DNA of 64,000 bases from Candidatus Methylophosphatis haderslevensis (GTDB taxonomy: Bacteria > Pseudomonadota > Gammaproteobacteria > Burkholderiales > Rhodocyclaceae). This document shows positions 1 through 8,482 of the stretch, in pieces. The stretch covers positions 400,075-464,074 of the forward strand of contig JADJSA010000017.1 in the NCBI GenBank assembly GCA_016711925.1, in the 5' to 3' direction. The position numbers and the translations under genes are program-made. How positions within the stretch are numbered: the stretch's first letter is position 1; every line of letters begins with the position of its first letter. The notes under the pieces were generated by a model. The model was not told where the DNA came from. It ran no database searches and saw nothing but the letters and a program-made list of their open reading frames with translations.

Positions 1-51
1 CCAAACACCGCGGCGCCCATGACAAACGGGACACGCGATGGCGGCCGCGAA

Positions 52-1398
52 TCAACCCGACAGCGCCGCCAGCAGCTTCTCGTGAATGCCGCCGAATCCG
101 CCGTTACTCATCACCACGACCTGATCACCGGCACGTGCCTCGCCGGCGACCTCGGCGACGATGTCCCCGATCCGGTCGAGGACCCGCGTCTTCCCAGCGA
201 TCGGTGCCAGCGCTTCGTTCGCGTCCCAGCCCAGATTGCCGGCGTAGCACCACACGCGATCGGCCTGGGCCAGACTCTCGGGCAGTTGCGATTTCATGAC
301 ACCTAGCTTCATGGTGTTGGAGCGCGGCTCCAGCAGGGCGAGAATCCGGCGGCTTCCGGCTTGTTGACGCATGCCTTCGAGCGTCGCCGCGATCGCCGTC
401 GGGTGGTGGGCGAAATCGTCGAACACCGCGACGCCGCGCACCGTGCCGCGCAGTTCGAGGCGTCGCTTGATGCCACCGAAAGTCGCCAGCGATTCGATCG
501 CCTGGCGCGGCGCCACACCGGCGTGCCGCGCCGCGGCCACCGCAGCAAGGGCATTCAGCCGATTGTGGGCGCCGGACAAGGGCAACGCAGCGCGCCCGAG
601 CACTTCGCCATCGTACGAGAATGCGCACGCGCCATCGGCTTCGGGCTCGCTGACCTGCCACCCGTTCGTTGCGCCGAAGCGTTCGATCTCGCTCCACAGC
701 CCGCGCTCGATCACGCGATCGACACTCGCCTGGGCGCCGTTGGCGATGATTCGACCGCCGCGCGGAATCGTTCGCACGAGGTGGTGGAACTGGGTTTCGA
801 TGGCGCCTAGGTCGGCGAAGATGTCCGCGTGGTCGAACTCCAAGTTGTTCAGTATCGCGGTGCGCGGTCGGTAATGAACGAATTTCGAGCGCTTGTCGCA
901 GAACGCCGTGTCGTACTCGTCGGCCTCGATAACAAAGAAGGGTGAATCGGACAACCGTGCCGAAACGCCGAAGTCCAGCGGCACCCCGCCGACCAGAAAC
1001 CCCGGCGCAAGACCCGCCCGGTCGAGCAGCCAGGCAAGAATCGATGTGGTGGTCGTCTTGCCGTGCGTTCCCGCGACTGCGAGCACCCACTTCCCCTGCA
1101 ACACATTCTCCGCCAGCCATTGCGGCCCCGACACATAGGGCAGACCCCGGTCGAGGATTTCTTCGAGAAGCGGATTGCCGCGCGAAATCGCGTTGCCGAC
1201 CACATATACATCGGCCGCCAGCCCGGTCTGGCTTGGCTGGTAGCCCTCGATGAGGTCGATGCCCTCGGCCTGCAACTGGGTGCTCATCGGCGGATAGACA
1301 TTGGCATCACAGCCGGTCACCCGGTGTCCGGCGGCGCGCGCCAGCAGCGCGATGCCGCCCATGAAGGTGCCGCAGACGCCGAGGATATGGATGTGCAT
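52..1398 (-). CDS. mpl: UDP-N-acetylmuramate:tripeptide ligase Mpl
   Basis: A 448-residue Mur ligase. It attaches recovered murein tripeptide (L-Ala-gamma-D-Glu-meso-DAP) to UDP-MurNAc in the cytoplasm, so it belongs to peptidoglycan recycling. The N-terminal Rossmann part opens MHIHILGVCGTFMGG, as in Mpl, rather than the G-x-G-G-x-G-MSG form of MurC. The ATP-binding loop GTHGKTTT is at residues 110-117, EADEYD at 158-163 and the LNNLEFDHADIF stretch at about 183-194; the length is normal for the family. The ATG at 1398 is the natural start and the stop is TGA at 52-54. It is transcribed divergently from the next gene. The assignment as Mpl rather than MurC rests on the N-terminal and EFDHADIF signatures and is firm. 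Confidence 0.95.
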   Translation of the reverse strand: MHIHILGVCGTFMGGIALLARAAGHRVTGCDANVYPPMSTQLQAEGIDLIEGYQPSQTGLAADVYVVGNAISRGNPLLEEILDRGLPYVSGPQWLAENVLQGKWVLAVAGTHGKTTTTSILAWLLDRAGLAPGFLVGGVPLDFGVSARLSDSPFFVIEADEYDTAFCDKRSKFVHYRPRTAILNNLEFDHADIFADLGAIETQFHHLVRTIPRGGRIIANGAQASVDRVIERGLWSEIERFGATNGWQVSEPEADGACAFSYDGEVLGRAALPLSGAHNRLNALAAVAAARHAGVAPRQAIESLATFGGIKRRLELRGTVRGVAVFDDFAHHPTAIAATLEGMRQQAGSRRILALLEPRSNTMKLGVMKSQLPESLAQADRVWCYAGNLGWDANEALAPIAGKTRVLDRIGDIVAEVAGEARAGDQVVVMSNGGFGGIHEKLLAALSG

Positions 1399-1409
1399 GG
1401 AGAACCCGC

Positions 1410-1440
1410 CCGGTTAGAATGGCCTTGAATTCTAACAAGC
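1410..1440. promoter_or_regulatory. possible divergent promoter pair
   Basis: The 81-bp space between mpl and the divergent gene at 1480 holds two -10-like hexamers, TAGAAT on the plus strand (1415-1420) and TAGAAT on the minus strand (1434-1429). The minus one would place a start site about 24 nt upstream of mpl. No convincing -35 hexamer is visible for either, so this is suggestive only. Confidence 0.25.
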
Positions 1441-1479
1441 GCCGCCCGGCGGCGCCCTGCCCGGAATCGCGGAGTACGC

Positions 1480-2094
1480 ATGACCCGCCAGCCCAAACCG
1501 CGCATCGCGCGCGACAGTCTTGCCCGCCGGGAGATCGCCGGCGCCGCCGCCAGACTGATGGCCGAGGATGGCATCGATGATTTCGGCTATGCCAAACGCA
1601 AGGCCGCGCGGCAGCTCGGCCTGCCTGAAGACGGTGCGCTTCCGACCAACAGCGAGGTCGAGGCGGAATTGCGTACTTACCATGCGCTGTATCAGGCGGA
1701 CGAACATCCGGCGTTGCTTCACCAACTGCGGGTCGCGGCAATTGCCGCCATGCGGTTTCTCGCGGCCTTCAATCCGTACCTGACCGGCCCGGTGCTCGAC
1801 GGTACCGCGGGTCGTTATGCCGAAGTGGAACTCGAACTGTTCGCCGACAGCGCAAAGGATGTCGAGATCTTCCTGCTCAATCACAACGCCCGCTACCATC
1901 ACGGTCGGGTGCCGCATGGTCCGGGCGAAATGCCCGAGGCGGTTCTCCTCGTGGAATTGGACGGAACGTCGGTTCGCCTGAACATCTACGGCGAGATGGC
2001 AGAGCGCGCAAGACGCACCAATCGTGTCGGCAAAACTCACGAACGTGCCCGCATCGAGCGGGTTGAATCCCTTCTTGCAGAGTCCAGCCGATGA
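1480..2094 (+). CDS. conserved protein, degenerate nucleotidyltransferase-like
   Basis: A 204-residue cytoplasmic protein that I cannot assign a function. The middle carries GTAGRYAEVELELF (about 109-122), which resembles the G-S/T-x-A-R-x-x-S-D-I-D-L strand-turn of minimal nucleotidyltransferases, but the expected metal-binding D-x-D is replaced by E-x-E here (VELEL). A basic N-terminus (about 20 residues, many Arg) precedes a helical region. No signal peptide or membrane segment is visible. It ends in an ATGA overlap with the TlpA gene, so the two are probably co-transcribed and translationally coupled. This gene, mpl and the thioredoxin recur together in betaproteobacteria as far as I recall; a role in substrate nucleotidylation would be inference only. 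Confidence 0.8.
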   Translation: MTRQPKPRIARDSLARREIAGAAARLMAEDGIDDFGYAKRKAARQLGLPEDGALPTNSEVEAELRTYHALYQADEHPALLHQLRVAAIAAMRFLAAFNPYLTGPVLDGTAGRYAEVELELFADSAKDVEIFLLNHNARYHHGRVPHGPGEMPEAVLLVELDGTSVRLNIYGEMAERARRTNRVGKTHERARIERVESLLAESSR

Positions 2095-2633
2095 TTGCGC
2101 TGAAACAGAAAATCCTGATCGCAGCAGTCGCCCTGGCTGCCGGCAGCGCCGGACTGGTTCTGAGCCAGAGTCGTAGCGGCGCCGTCCGGGCGGGCACCCC
2201 GGCCGATGGCACGCCGCTCCTCGACCTGACGCTGATTGATGTCGATGGTCGCAAACAGGGTGTCGCCCAGTGGCGCGGCAAGGTTCTGGTGGCCAATTTC
2301 TGGGCGACCTGGTGCGCGCCGTGCCGCGAAGAGATGCCGGAATTTTCCCGCGTCAGCGAGCAATATGCCGGCAAAGGCGTTCAATTTGTCGGCATCGGGA
2401 TCGATACTGTCGATAACCTGCGCAAGTTCAACAATGAGATACAGGTCGCGTATCCGCTCTTGATCGGCGAAGGCAATGCCATGCAAGCGTCGGCCGCCGT
2501 CGGCAACAATCTGATGGCACTGCCGTTTACCGCCATCCTGAATCGGGCCGGCAAAGTCATCCAAGTCAAACTCGGCAAGATGGACGAGGCGGACTTGAAG
2601 CGCGCGCTGGACAGAGCGCTCGGCGCCGATTGA
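2091..2633 (+). CDS. TlpA-family thiol:disulfide oxidoreductase
   Basis: A 180-residue membrane-anchored thioredoxin of the TlpA/ResA type, expected to face the periplasm and reduce or exchange disulfides, for example during cytochrome c maturation. Residues 8-25 form a hydrophobic signal anchor. The thioredoxin domain covers about 40-178 with the active site WCAPC (C75 and C78) in FWATWCAPCREEMPEF. The cis-proline loop is seen at LPFTAIL (about 145-151). The start ATG overlaps the preceding stop (ATGA at 2091-2094), which fixes the start. The exact client is not readable from the sequence. Confidence 0.9.
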   Translation: MIALKQKILIAAVALAAGSAGLVLSQSRSGAVRAGTPADGTPLLDLTLIDVDGRKQGVAQWRGKVLVANFWATWCAPCREEMPEFSRVSEQYAGKGVQFVGIGIDTVDNLRKFNNEIQVAYPLLIGEGNAMQASAAVGNNLMALPFTAILNRAGKVIQVKLGKMDEADLKRALDRALGAD

Positions 2634-2720
2634 TCGGGACACCGGTTTCACACGCCCGCCGGGTACGGTGCACTGCGGAAATACTGGCAATCTGCGGCGA
2701 TTTGCGGCAAACTTCGCGCC

Positions 2721-3212
2721 ATGCAGCACAAAAAGCGCGGAAAAAAGCAGATCAGCCCGGAGTCGGCAATTGCGCCGATACTGGTATTGCATGGCCCGAA
2801 CCTGAATCTTCTGGGTGCACGTGAGCCGGAAATCTACGGCAGAACCACGCTGGCGGATATCCATCTGGCGATGGAAGCCCAGGCGCGTTCGGCGGGCGTG
2901 CAGATCGAATCCTTCCAGAGCAACCATGAAGGCGATCTGATCGACCGCGTGCAGGCCGCCGCGAGCGAAGGGGTGCGCTTCATCATCATCAACCCGGCCG
3001 GCTACACCCATACCAGCGTCGGGCTGCGCGACGCGCTGGCAGCGGTCGGCATCCCCTTCATCGAAGTCCATCTTTCCAACATCCATGCGCGCGAAGCTTT
3101 CCGCCACAAGTCCTATTTCTCGGATCTGGCGGTCGGCGTGATCTGCGGGCTGGGCGCGCATGGATACCAGCTGGCGCTGCAATACGCGCTGGAGCGGTTG
3201 CGCAACGCGTAG
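2721..3212 (+). CDS. aroQ: type II 3-dehydroquinate dehydratase
   Basis: A 163-residue type II dehydroquinase, catalysing the third step of the shikimate pathway (3-dehydroquinate to 3-dehydroshikimate) as a cytoplasmic dodecamer. The signature ILVLHGPNLNLLG is at about 21-33, the catalytic-loop Tyr lies in EIYGRTTL, the INPAGYTHTSV segment follows, and HLSNIHAREAFRHKS carries the substrate-binding His and Arg. The first 18 or so residues (basic, from ATG 2721) are an extension compared with the usual start just before ILVLHG; no later ATG or GTG is in frame, so this start is kept. It sits immediately upstream of accB and accC, a common proteobacterial arrangement. Confidence 0.95.
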   Translation: MQHKKRGKKQISPESAIAPILVLHGPNLNLLGAREPEIYGRTTLADIHLAMEAQARSAGVQIESFQSNHEGDLIDRVQAAASEGVRFIIINPAGYTHTSVGLRDALAAVGIPFIEVHLSNIHAREAFRHKSYFSDLAVGVICGLGAHGYQLALQYALERLRNA

Positions 3213-3255
3213 CGCAAGTGCGCCTGCCCGGGCCGGCGCCGACACAGGAGCATTC

Positions 3256-3712
3256 ATGGATCTTCGCAAGCTGAAGAAACTCATCGACCTCGTCCAGGAA
3301 TCGGGCATTTCGGAACTCGAAGTAACCGAAGGCGAGGAGAAGGTCAAGATCGTCAAAGCATGGCATCCCGGCGCCGGCGCAGACCGTCGTGCATGTGCCG
3401 CAGCCAGCGGCCGCGCTTGCCGCAGCGGCAGCCGTGCCTGCGGCCGCCGCACCCCCGACCGCCGACGCCCTGCCGGAAGGCCACGTGGTCAAGTCGCCGA
3501 TGGTCGGCACGTTCTACCGCGCTTCGTCGCCGGAAGCGAAGAACTTCGTCGAACTGGGTCAGAACGTGGCGGAGGGCGACCCGCTATGCATCATCGAGGC
3601 GATGAAACTGATGAACGAGATCGACTCCGACGCCGCCGGCGTGGTCAAGGCAATCCTGGTCGAGAACGGCCAGCCGGTGGAATTCGGCCAGCCCCTGTTC
3701 GTTCTTGGCTGA
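3256..3712 (+). CDS. accB: biotin carboxyl carrier protein, frame interrupted
   Basis: The biotin carrier subunit of acetyl-CoA carboxylase, which carries carboxybiotin between AccC and the carboxyltransferase in the first step of fatty acid synthesis. The N-terminal part (MDLRKLKKLIDLVQESG, from ATG 3256 with a GGAG ribosome site) is in one frame, and the rest (HGIPAPAQTVVHVPQP, the Ala/Pro linker, then the biotinyl domain with EAMKLMNE) is in the next frame, ending at TGA 3710-3712. Removing one A from the AAA at 3355-3357 restores a continuous protein of 151 residues, normal for AccB. All domains, including the biotinylated Lys of A-M-K-L, are intact. Because AccB is essential, a sequencing or assembly indel is the likeliest cause; a real or programmed shift is not excluded. 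Confidence 0.88.
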
Positions 3713-3777
3713 CAACGTGCAGGCTTTGACCCCGATCTCGCTCGATCGGCGCCGATCGAGCGGCTAACAGAGGCACC

Positions 3778-5142
3778 ATGTTCGAGAAGATTCTGATTGC
3801 CAATCGCGGCGAAATCGCCCTGCGAATTCAGCGCGCCTGCCGGGAGATGGGGATCAAGACGGTCGCCGTCCATTCGACCGCCGACATCGAAGCCAAGTAC
3901 GTCAAGCTGGCCGACGAGTCGGTCTGCATCGGCCCGCCGCCCTCCAAGGACAGCTACCTCAACATCCCGGCAATCATCAGCGCCGCCGAGGTGACCGACT
4001 CGCAGGCGATCCACCCCGGCTACGGCTTCCTGTCCGAGAACGCCGATTTCGGCGAGCGGGTGGAAAAGAGCGGCTTCGTCTTCATCGGTCCGCGCCCCGA
4101 GACCATCCGGCTGATGGGCGACAAGGTCAGCGCCAAGGACGCGATGAAGGCTGCCGGCGTGCCCTGCGTTCCCGGCTCCGACGGCCTGCTGCCGGACGAT
4201 CCGCGCGAGATCGTCAAGATCGCGCGCGGCATCGGCTACCCGGTCATCATCAAGGCGACGGCCGGCGGTGGCGGACGCGGCATGCGCATCGTGCACACCG
4301 AAGCCGCCCTGCTCAACGCGGTGCAGACCACCCGCTCCGAAGCCCAGGCCGCCTTTGGCAACATGGGCATCTACATGGAGAAGTTTCTCGAGAACCCGCG
4401 CCACATCGAGATCCAGGTTTTGGCCGACTCGTTTCGCAACGCGGTCTATCTGGGCGAGCGCGACTGCTCGATGCAGCGCCGCCACCAGAAGGTGATCGAG
4501 GAAGCGCCGGCGCCGCATCTCAATCCGCGGCTGATCGCCCGCATCGGCGAACGTTGCGCCGAGGCCTGCCGCAAGATCAACTACCGCGGTGCCGGCACCT
4601 TCGAATTCCTGTTCGAGAAGGGCGAGTTCTTTTTCATCGAGATGAACACCCGGCTCCAGGTCGAACATCCGGTGACCGAACTGATCACCGGCATCGACAT
4701 CGTGCAGCAGCAGATCCGTGTTGCCGCCGGGCAGAAACTGGCGTTTCGCCAGCGCGATATCAACTTCAAGGGCCACGCCGTGGAATGCCGGATCAACGCC
4801 GAAGATCCCTACAAGTTCACCCCCTGTCCGGGCAAGATCCTCAACTGGCATACGCCGGGCGGACCCGGCATCCGCGTCGATTCGCACGTCTACTCGGGCT
4901 ACACGGTGCCGTCGCACTACGACTCGATGATCGGCAAGCTGATCGCCTACGGCGACACGCGCGACCAGGCGATCAAGCGCATGCGCATCGCGCTCTCTGA
5001 AATGCTGGTCGAAGGCATCAAGACCAACATTCCGCTGCACCAGGAACTCATGCTCGACGCCAATTTCATCAAGGGCGGCACCAGCATCCACTATCTCGAA
5101 CAGAAACTCGCCGCCCGGCCGGAAGTTGCCAAAGCCCGCTAG
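3778..5142 (+). CDS. accC: biotin carboxylase subunit of acetyl-CoA carboxylase
   Basis: A 454-residue ATP-grasp enzyme that carboxylates the biotin on AccB using bicarbonate and ATP. It starts FEKILIANRGEIALRI, as in all AccC; the ATP-binding Gly-rich loop GGGGRGM lies at 163-169; EMNTRLQVEHPVTE carries metal-binding and catalytic residues; and the C-terminal lid and biotin-carboxylase C domain are complete. The length is typical. It lies 65 bp after accB, and the intervening 60 bp contain an inverted stretch (GATCGGCGCCGATC) but no gene. The start at ATG 3778 follows an AGAGG ribosome site. Confidence 0.97.
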   Translation: MFEKILIANRGEIALRIQRACREMGIKTVAVHSTADIEAKYVKLADESVCIGPPPSKDSYLNIPAIISAAEVTDSQAIHPGYGFLSENADFGERVEKSGFVFIGPRPETIRLMGDKVSAKDAMKAAGVPCVPGSDGLLPDDPREIVKIARGIGYPVIIKATAGGGGRGMRIVHTEAALLNAVQTTRSEAQAAFGNMGIYMEKFLENPRHIEIQVLADSFRNAVYLGERDCSMQRRHQKVIEEAPAPHLNPRLIARIGERCAEACRKINYRGAGTFEFLFEKGEFFFIEMNTRLQVEHPVTELITGIDIVQQQIRVAAGQKLAFRQRDINFKGHAVECRINAEDPYKFTPCPGKILNWHTPGGPGIRVDSHVYSGYTVPSHYDSMIGKLIAYGDTRDQAIKRMRIALSEMLVEGIKTNIPLHQELMLDANFIKGGTSIHYLEQKLAARPEVAKAR

Positions 5143-5200
5143 CCGCTCGCAGGTCATGTGCTCGAAAGCCGCATCAATGCTGGTTCCTGGCGATGGATGG

Positions 5201-5237
5201 CCGGAGAGCGCCATTCCATGCGGCTTGCAGCCGTGCC
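5201..5237 (-). repeat. dispersed palindromic repeat, copy 1
   Basis: Read on the minus strand, this intergenic segment between accC and prmA contains GCAAGCCGCATGGAATGGCG, matching the core of the copies at 35471-35509 and 59587-59625. The core is followed by a CTCTCCGG tail that corresponds to the ATCTTCAGG tail of the other copies. It is a member of the REP-like family described among the findings. Confidence 0.6.
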
Positions 5238-5288
5238 GTCTTGCAGATCGCCATCTGGCGCGGCCCTCCGGGCTAGGTAGAGTCTGAG

Positions 5289-6179
5289 ATGTGGCTCTCG
5301 GTCGCCTTCGTCACCTCGTCGGCGCATGCCGAACGCCTGTCCGAGGCGCTGTTCGGGCAGGGCGCGCTGTCGGTCGGCATCGACGATGCCGACGCTGGCA
5401 CCGAGCGCGAGAGCCCGCAGTTCGGCGAACCCGGCTCGCCCGCCGCGCCGCTGTGGGAATCGTCGCGGGTGACCGCGCTGTTCGACCCGGCCGACGATCT
5501 TGCCGCCCGCCTGGTTGCCGCCGCCGCCGCTGCCGATATCGTGCCCCCGCCGCCCTACCGGATCAGCAAAGTCGAGGAGCAGAACTGGGTCGCGTTGACG
5601 CAGGCGCAGTTCGAGCCGATCCGCGTCACCGACCGGCTGTGGATCGTCCCGTCGTGGCACGACGCCCCCGACCCGGCGGCGGTCAACCTGGTGCTCGACC
5701 CCGGCATGGCGTTCGGCACCGGCTCGCATCCGACCACCTGGCTGTGCCTGGAATGGCTGACCCGCCAGGCGCTGGCCGGCAAACGCCTGCTCGACTATGG
5801 CTGCGGTTCCGGCATACTCGGCATCGCCGCGCTGCGCCTGGGCAGCGCGCAGGCGCTGGGTGTCGATATCGACGACAAGGCGCTGCAGGCGGCACAGGCC
5901 AACGCGGCGCGCAACGGCGTGGCGTTGCACCTGCAGCACTCGGCCCGGGCGCTCGACAGCCGGTTCGATTTCGTGATCGCCAACATCCTTACCAATCCGC
6001 TGTGCGTGCTGGCGCCGCTGCTCGCCGGCCGGGTCGCCCCCGGCGGACGGCTCGCGCTCTCCGGCGTGCTGGCGGCGCAAAGCGGGCAGGTGATCGACGC
6101 CTATGCGCCCTTCATCGAATTGAAAGTTGCGGCAATCCGCGAAGACTGGGCGTTGCTGTGCGGAGCGCGCGCATGCTGA
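5289..6179 (+). CDS. prmA: ribosomal protein L11 methyltransferase
   Basis: A 296-residue class I SAM methyltransferase that trimethylates residues of ribosomal protein L11. The N-terminal substrate-recognition domain (about 1-95) opens MWLSVAFVTSSAHAE. The PrmA-specific GTGSHPTT is at 143-150, the SAM motif I LLDYGCGSGIL at 167-177, and the catalytic-site motif N-I-L-T-N-P-L at 232-238. The length is normal. Its last bases overlap the start of the zinc-ribbon gene (ATGCTGA, 6173-6179), implying coupled translation. Confidence 0.95.
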   Translation: MWLSVAFVTSSAHAERLSEALFGQGALSVGIDDADAGTERESPQFGEPGSPAAPLWESSRVTALFDPADDLAARLVAAAAAADIVPPPPYRISKVEEQNWVALTQAQFEPIRVTDRLWIVPSWHDAPDPAAVNLVLDPGMAFGTGSHPTTWLCLEWLTRQALAGKRLLDYGCGSGILGIAALRLGSAQALGVDIDDKALQAAQANAARNGVALHLQHSARALDSRFDFVIANILTNPLCVLAPLLAGRVAPGGRLALSGVLAAQSGQVIDAYAPFIELKVAAIREDWALLCGARAC

Positions 6180-7341
6180 CCCGCTGCCCCAACTGCGCAA
6201 CCACGTTCCGTCTGCGGCCCGAGCAACTCGGGCAGGCCGAGGGGCGCGTGCGGTGCGGCAAGTGCAATTTCGCCTTTTCCGCAATCGACCAGCGCATCGA
6301 CGCCGATCCGGACGAGCAGCCGCCCACGGCCGCCGAAAGCACCGCTTTCCCGCCGCTGCCCCCTGCGGCGCCGCACTTTTCCGCCGTCGGCCAGCGCAAG
6401 CGGTTCGTCGCGCAGCCGGACCCCAGGAGGAACCGGTGGCGACGAAGCCGCAACCAGCCAGCGACGACCGGAACCGCAGGCGCCGCGGAGCCGCACCCGC
6501 CGCTGCCGCCGAGCCGGAGGCTCCCCCGCCGCAGCCGGACGAGAGGATTTTTACCGGTCAGCCAACCGGCCGGCGGCTGCGAGCCCAGCCGCAGAAGCGC
6601 CGCCGAAGCCGCCGCCCGAAACGCCGTCACAACCCACCCAGCCGGCGAGGCCAGCGCATCTGTGCGCCGCCCGATCCCGCGCGCCCGCCGCCAGCGGCGC
6701 GGCGCCGATCCGGCCGCGCGGCCGACTACCAACCGCCGCCAGCCCCAGCACCCGGAGACGCGCTGCCGGACGATATCGCGGATGCGCTCGCCGAAAGCGC
6801 GGACGACGATCACGGCGATGACCTGCCAGCCGCAACCGTGGCGGGCGCTGACTACCTGGCAGAGGCTGCACCCGCGCGCCGCTGGCCCTGGCTGGTCAGC
6901 GTGCTGCTGCTGGCGGCGGCGCTGCTGTTCCAGGTCGGCTATGCCTATCGCACCGAACTGGCCAAGCATTACCCGGATTTGCGTCCCGCCATGGAGGCCG
7001 CATGCGAGCGGCTGGGCTGCAGCGTGGAACTGCCGCGCGAAGCCGACCGCATCAGCATCGAATCGTCGGATCTCAATCCGGAGAGCGACAAGAGCCGCCT
7101 GCAACTGGCCGCGACATTGAAAAACCGCGCCCCGTATGCGCAGTCCTACCCGCATCTCGAACTGACCCTGACCGACGTCCGCGACCAGCCGCTGGTGCGG
7201 CGCGTGTTCACTCCGGCCGAATACCTGGCCAAGGACGCACCCGCGAGTTTCGCGCCGGAGGCTGAGGCCTCCGTCAGGCTGATGCTGGAAGTCGCCGACA
7301 GCAATGCATCGGGCTATCGCCTCTACCTGTTTTATCCGTAG
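6173..7341 (+). CDS. zinc-ribbon and DUF3426 membrane protein, frame interrupted
   Basis: A protein with an N-terminal MJ0042-type zinc ribbon (MLTRCPNCATTFRLRPEQLG then VRCGKCNFAF; two C-x-x-C pairs), a long Pro/Ala/Arg-rich linker, one transmembrane helix (WPWLVSVLLLAAALLFQVGY) and a C-terminal DUF3426 domain ending YRLYLFYP. The family is standard next to prmA in betaproteobacteria; its function is unknown. The zinc ribbon is read in the frame of 6173, whereas the membrane helix and DUF3426 domain are in the frame of 6127, so at least one frame change is needed. Translating the linker suggests several: near 6420, near 6545 (a TTTTT run) and before about 6720. All lie in repetitive Pro/Ala codons. 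Whether the gene is broken or the read is wrong cannot be decided here. Confidence 0.75.
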
Positions 7342-7425
7342 CTTTATCCGGAGTCGCGCACCGGAAATGCAGTATTCTCAGCCCTTGCCTCACCCTACCG
7401 ACGCCCAGACAGAAGGAGAATCGCC

Positions 7426-7926
7426 ATGCCAACCGTTACCCTTGCCGGCAACCCGATCAATCTTGCGGGCCAGTTTCCCAAGCCCGGCGCTGCCGCCCCG
7501 GGTTTCACCCTGGTCGGCACCGATCTGGCCAACGTTTCGCTCAAGGACTTCGCCGGCAAGCGCAAGGTGCTCAACATCGTCCCCAGTCTCGACACGCCGG
7601 TGTGCCAGACTTCGACGCGCAAATTCAACGAAAGCGCCGGCAGCATCGCCAACACCGTGGTGCTGGTGATCGCGGCCGATCTGCCGTTTGCCATGAAGCG
7701 CTTCTGCGAAACCGAGGGGCTGAAGAACGTGATTTCGCTATCGACCATGCGCGGACGCGAATTCATGGCCAACTACGGCGTCGAGATCATCGACGGCCCG
7801 CTGGCCGGCGTCACCGCGCGCGCGGTGGTGGTGCTCGACGAAAGCGACAAGGTCATTCACGCCGAACTGGTTCCCGAAATCAAGGACGAACCGAATTACG
7901 ATGCCGCGCTCAAGGCACTGAAGTAG
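7426..7926 (+). CDS. tpx: thiol peroxidase Tpx
   Basis: A 166-residue atypical 2-Cys peroxiredoxin that reduces lipid and alkyl hydroperoxides using thioredoxin. The peroxidatic cysteine is C60 in the Tpx signature SLDTPVCQTSTRKFNE, and the resolving cysteine is C94 in MKRFCETEG, the expected 34-residue spacing. A strong ribosome site (AGAAGGAGAA) sits 6 nt before ATG 7426. An 84-bp intergenic region precedes it, so it may have its own promoter; TATTCT near 7372 is a weak -10 candidate. Confidence 0.96.
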   Translation: MPTVTLAGNPINLAGQFPKPGAAAPGFTLVGTDLANVSLKDFAGKRKVLNIVPSLDTPVCQTSTRKFNESAGSIANTVVLVIAADLPFAMKRFCETEGLKNVISLSTMRGREFMANYGVEIIDGPLAGVTARAVVVLDESDKVIHAELVPEIKDEPNYDAALKALK

Positions 7927-7996
7927 TCCGCCGCCGGCACGCGGTCGCCAATCGCCGTCAGGGCGGCGCCGCCAGCGTGCCGGGCCGCCAACCATC

Positions 7997-8410
7997 GTGA
8001 GCGACAAACCGGAAGGTTCGGCCATTCGCAGCGACCCGCATTTGGAGAGCCCGTTCAAGGGCAAGACCGGGCTGATGCGGTTGTGGAACGCATTACACTA
8101 TTCGCGCGCCGGCTTCGCCGCGGCGTTTCGCAACGAGGATGCGTTCCGCCAGGAGGTGCTGCTGGCGGCGGTTTTGATCCCTCTTGCCTTCTTCGTGTCC
8201 AGCAACGGAATCGGCCGCGCAATGCTGGTCGGCAGCGTGCTGCTGGTGCTGGTGGTCGAGTTGCTCAATTCCGCGATCGAAGCCACCGTCGATCGCATCT
8301 CGACCGAGCGCCACATGCTGGCCAAGCGCGCCAAGGACATCGGCAGCGCCGCCGTGTTGCTGGCGCTGATCAACCTTGCCGCGATCTGGGCGCTGGTCGT
8401 TTTCGGCTAG
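7997..8410 (+). CDS. dgkA: diacylglycerol kinase
   Basis: A 137-residue integral-membrane kinase that phosphorylates diacylglycerol, recycling the by-product of membrane-derived oligosaccharide or LPS modification. Three transmembrane helices (about 54-72, 75-93 and 115-135) flank the family signature E-x-x-N-S-A-I-E (VVELLNSAIEATVDR). The amphipathic region FAAAFRNEDAFRQE matches the E. coli enzyme's surface helix. The start is GTG 7997; an ATG at 8075 would cut off residues before the conserved core and is less likely. The N-terminal extension of about 20 residues is slightly longer than in E. coli. Confidence 0.92.
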   Translation: MSDKPEGSAIRSDPHLESPFKGKTGLMRLWNALHYSRAGFAAAFRNEDAFRQEVLLAAVLIPLAFFVSSNGIGRAMLVGSVLLVLVVELLNSAIEATVDRISTERHMLAKRAKDIGSAAVLLALINLAAIWALVVFG

Positions 8411-8482
8411 TCGCAGCGCCTTCCGGGGCAATCAGGGCGCGGGCTATAATCCGTTCCTTCTCCGACGCCCCTCGCAACTGTC

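Noticed and set aside
1..51. Possible start of a further minus-strand gene (ATG at 20)
   Set aside because: Only six codons are inside the window; nothing can be said about it.
3559..5214. Long open frame on the minus strand opposite accC
   Set aside because: It is the antisense shadow of accC, whose protein matches a known family over its full length; high GC leaves antisense frames open.
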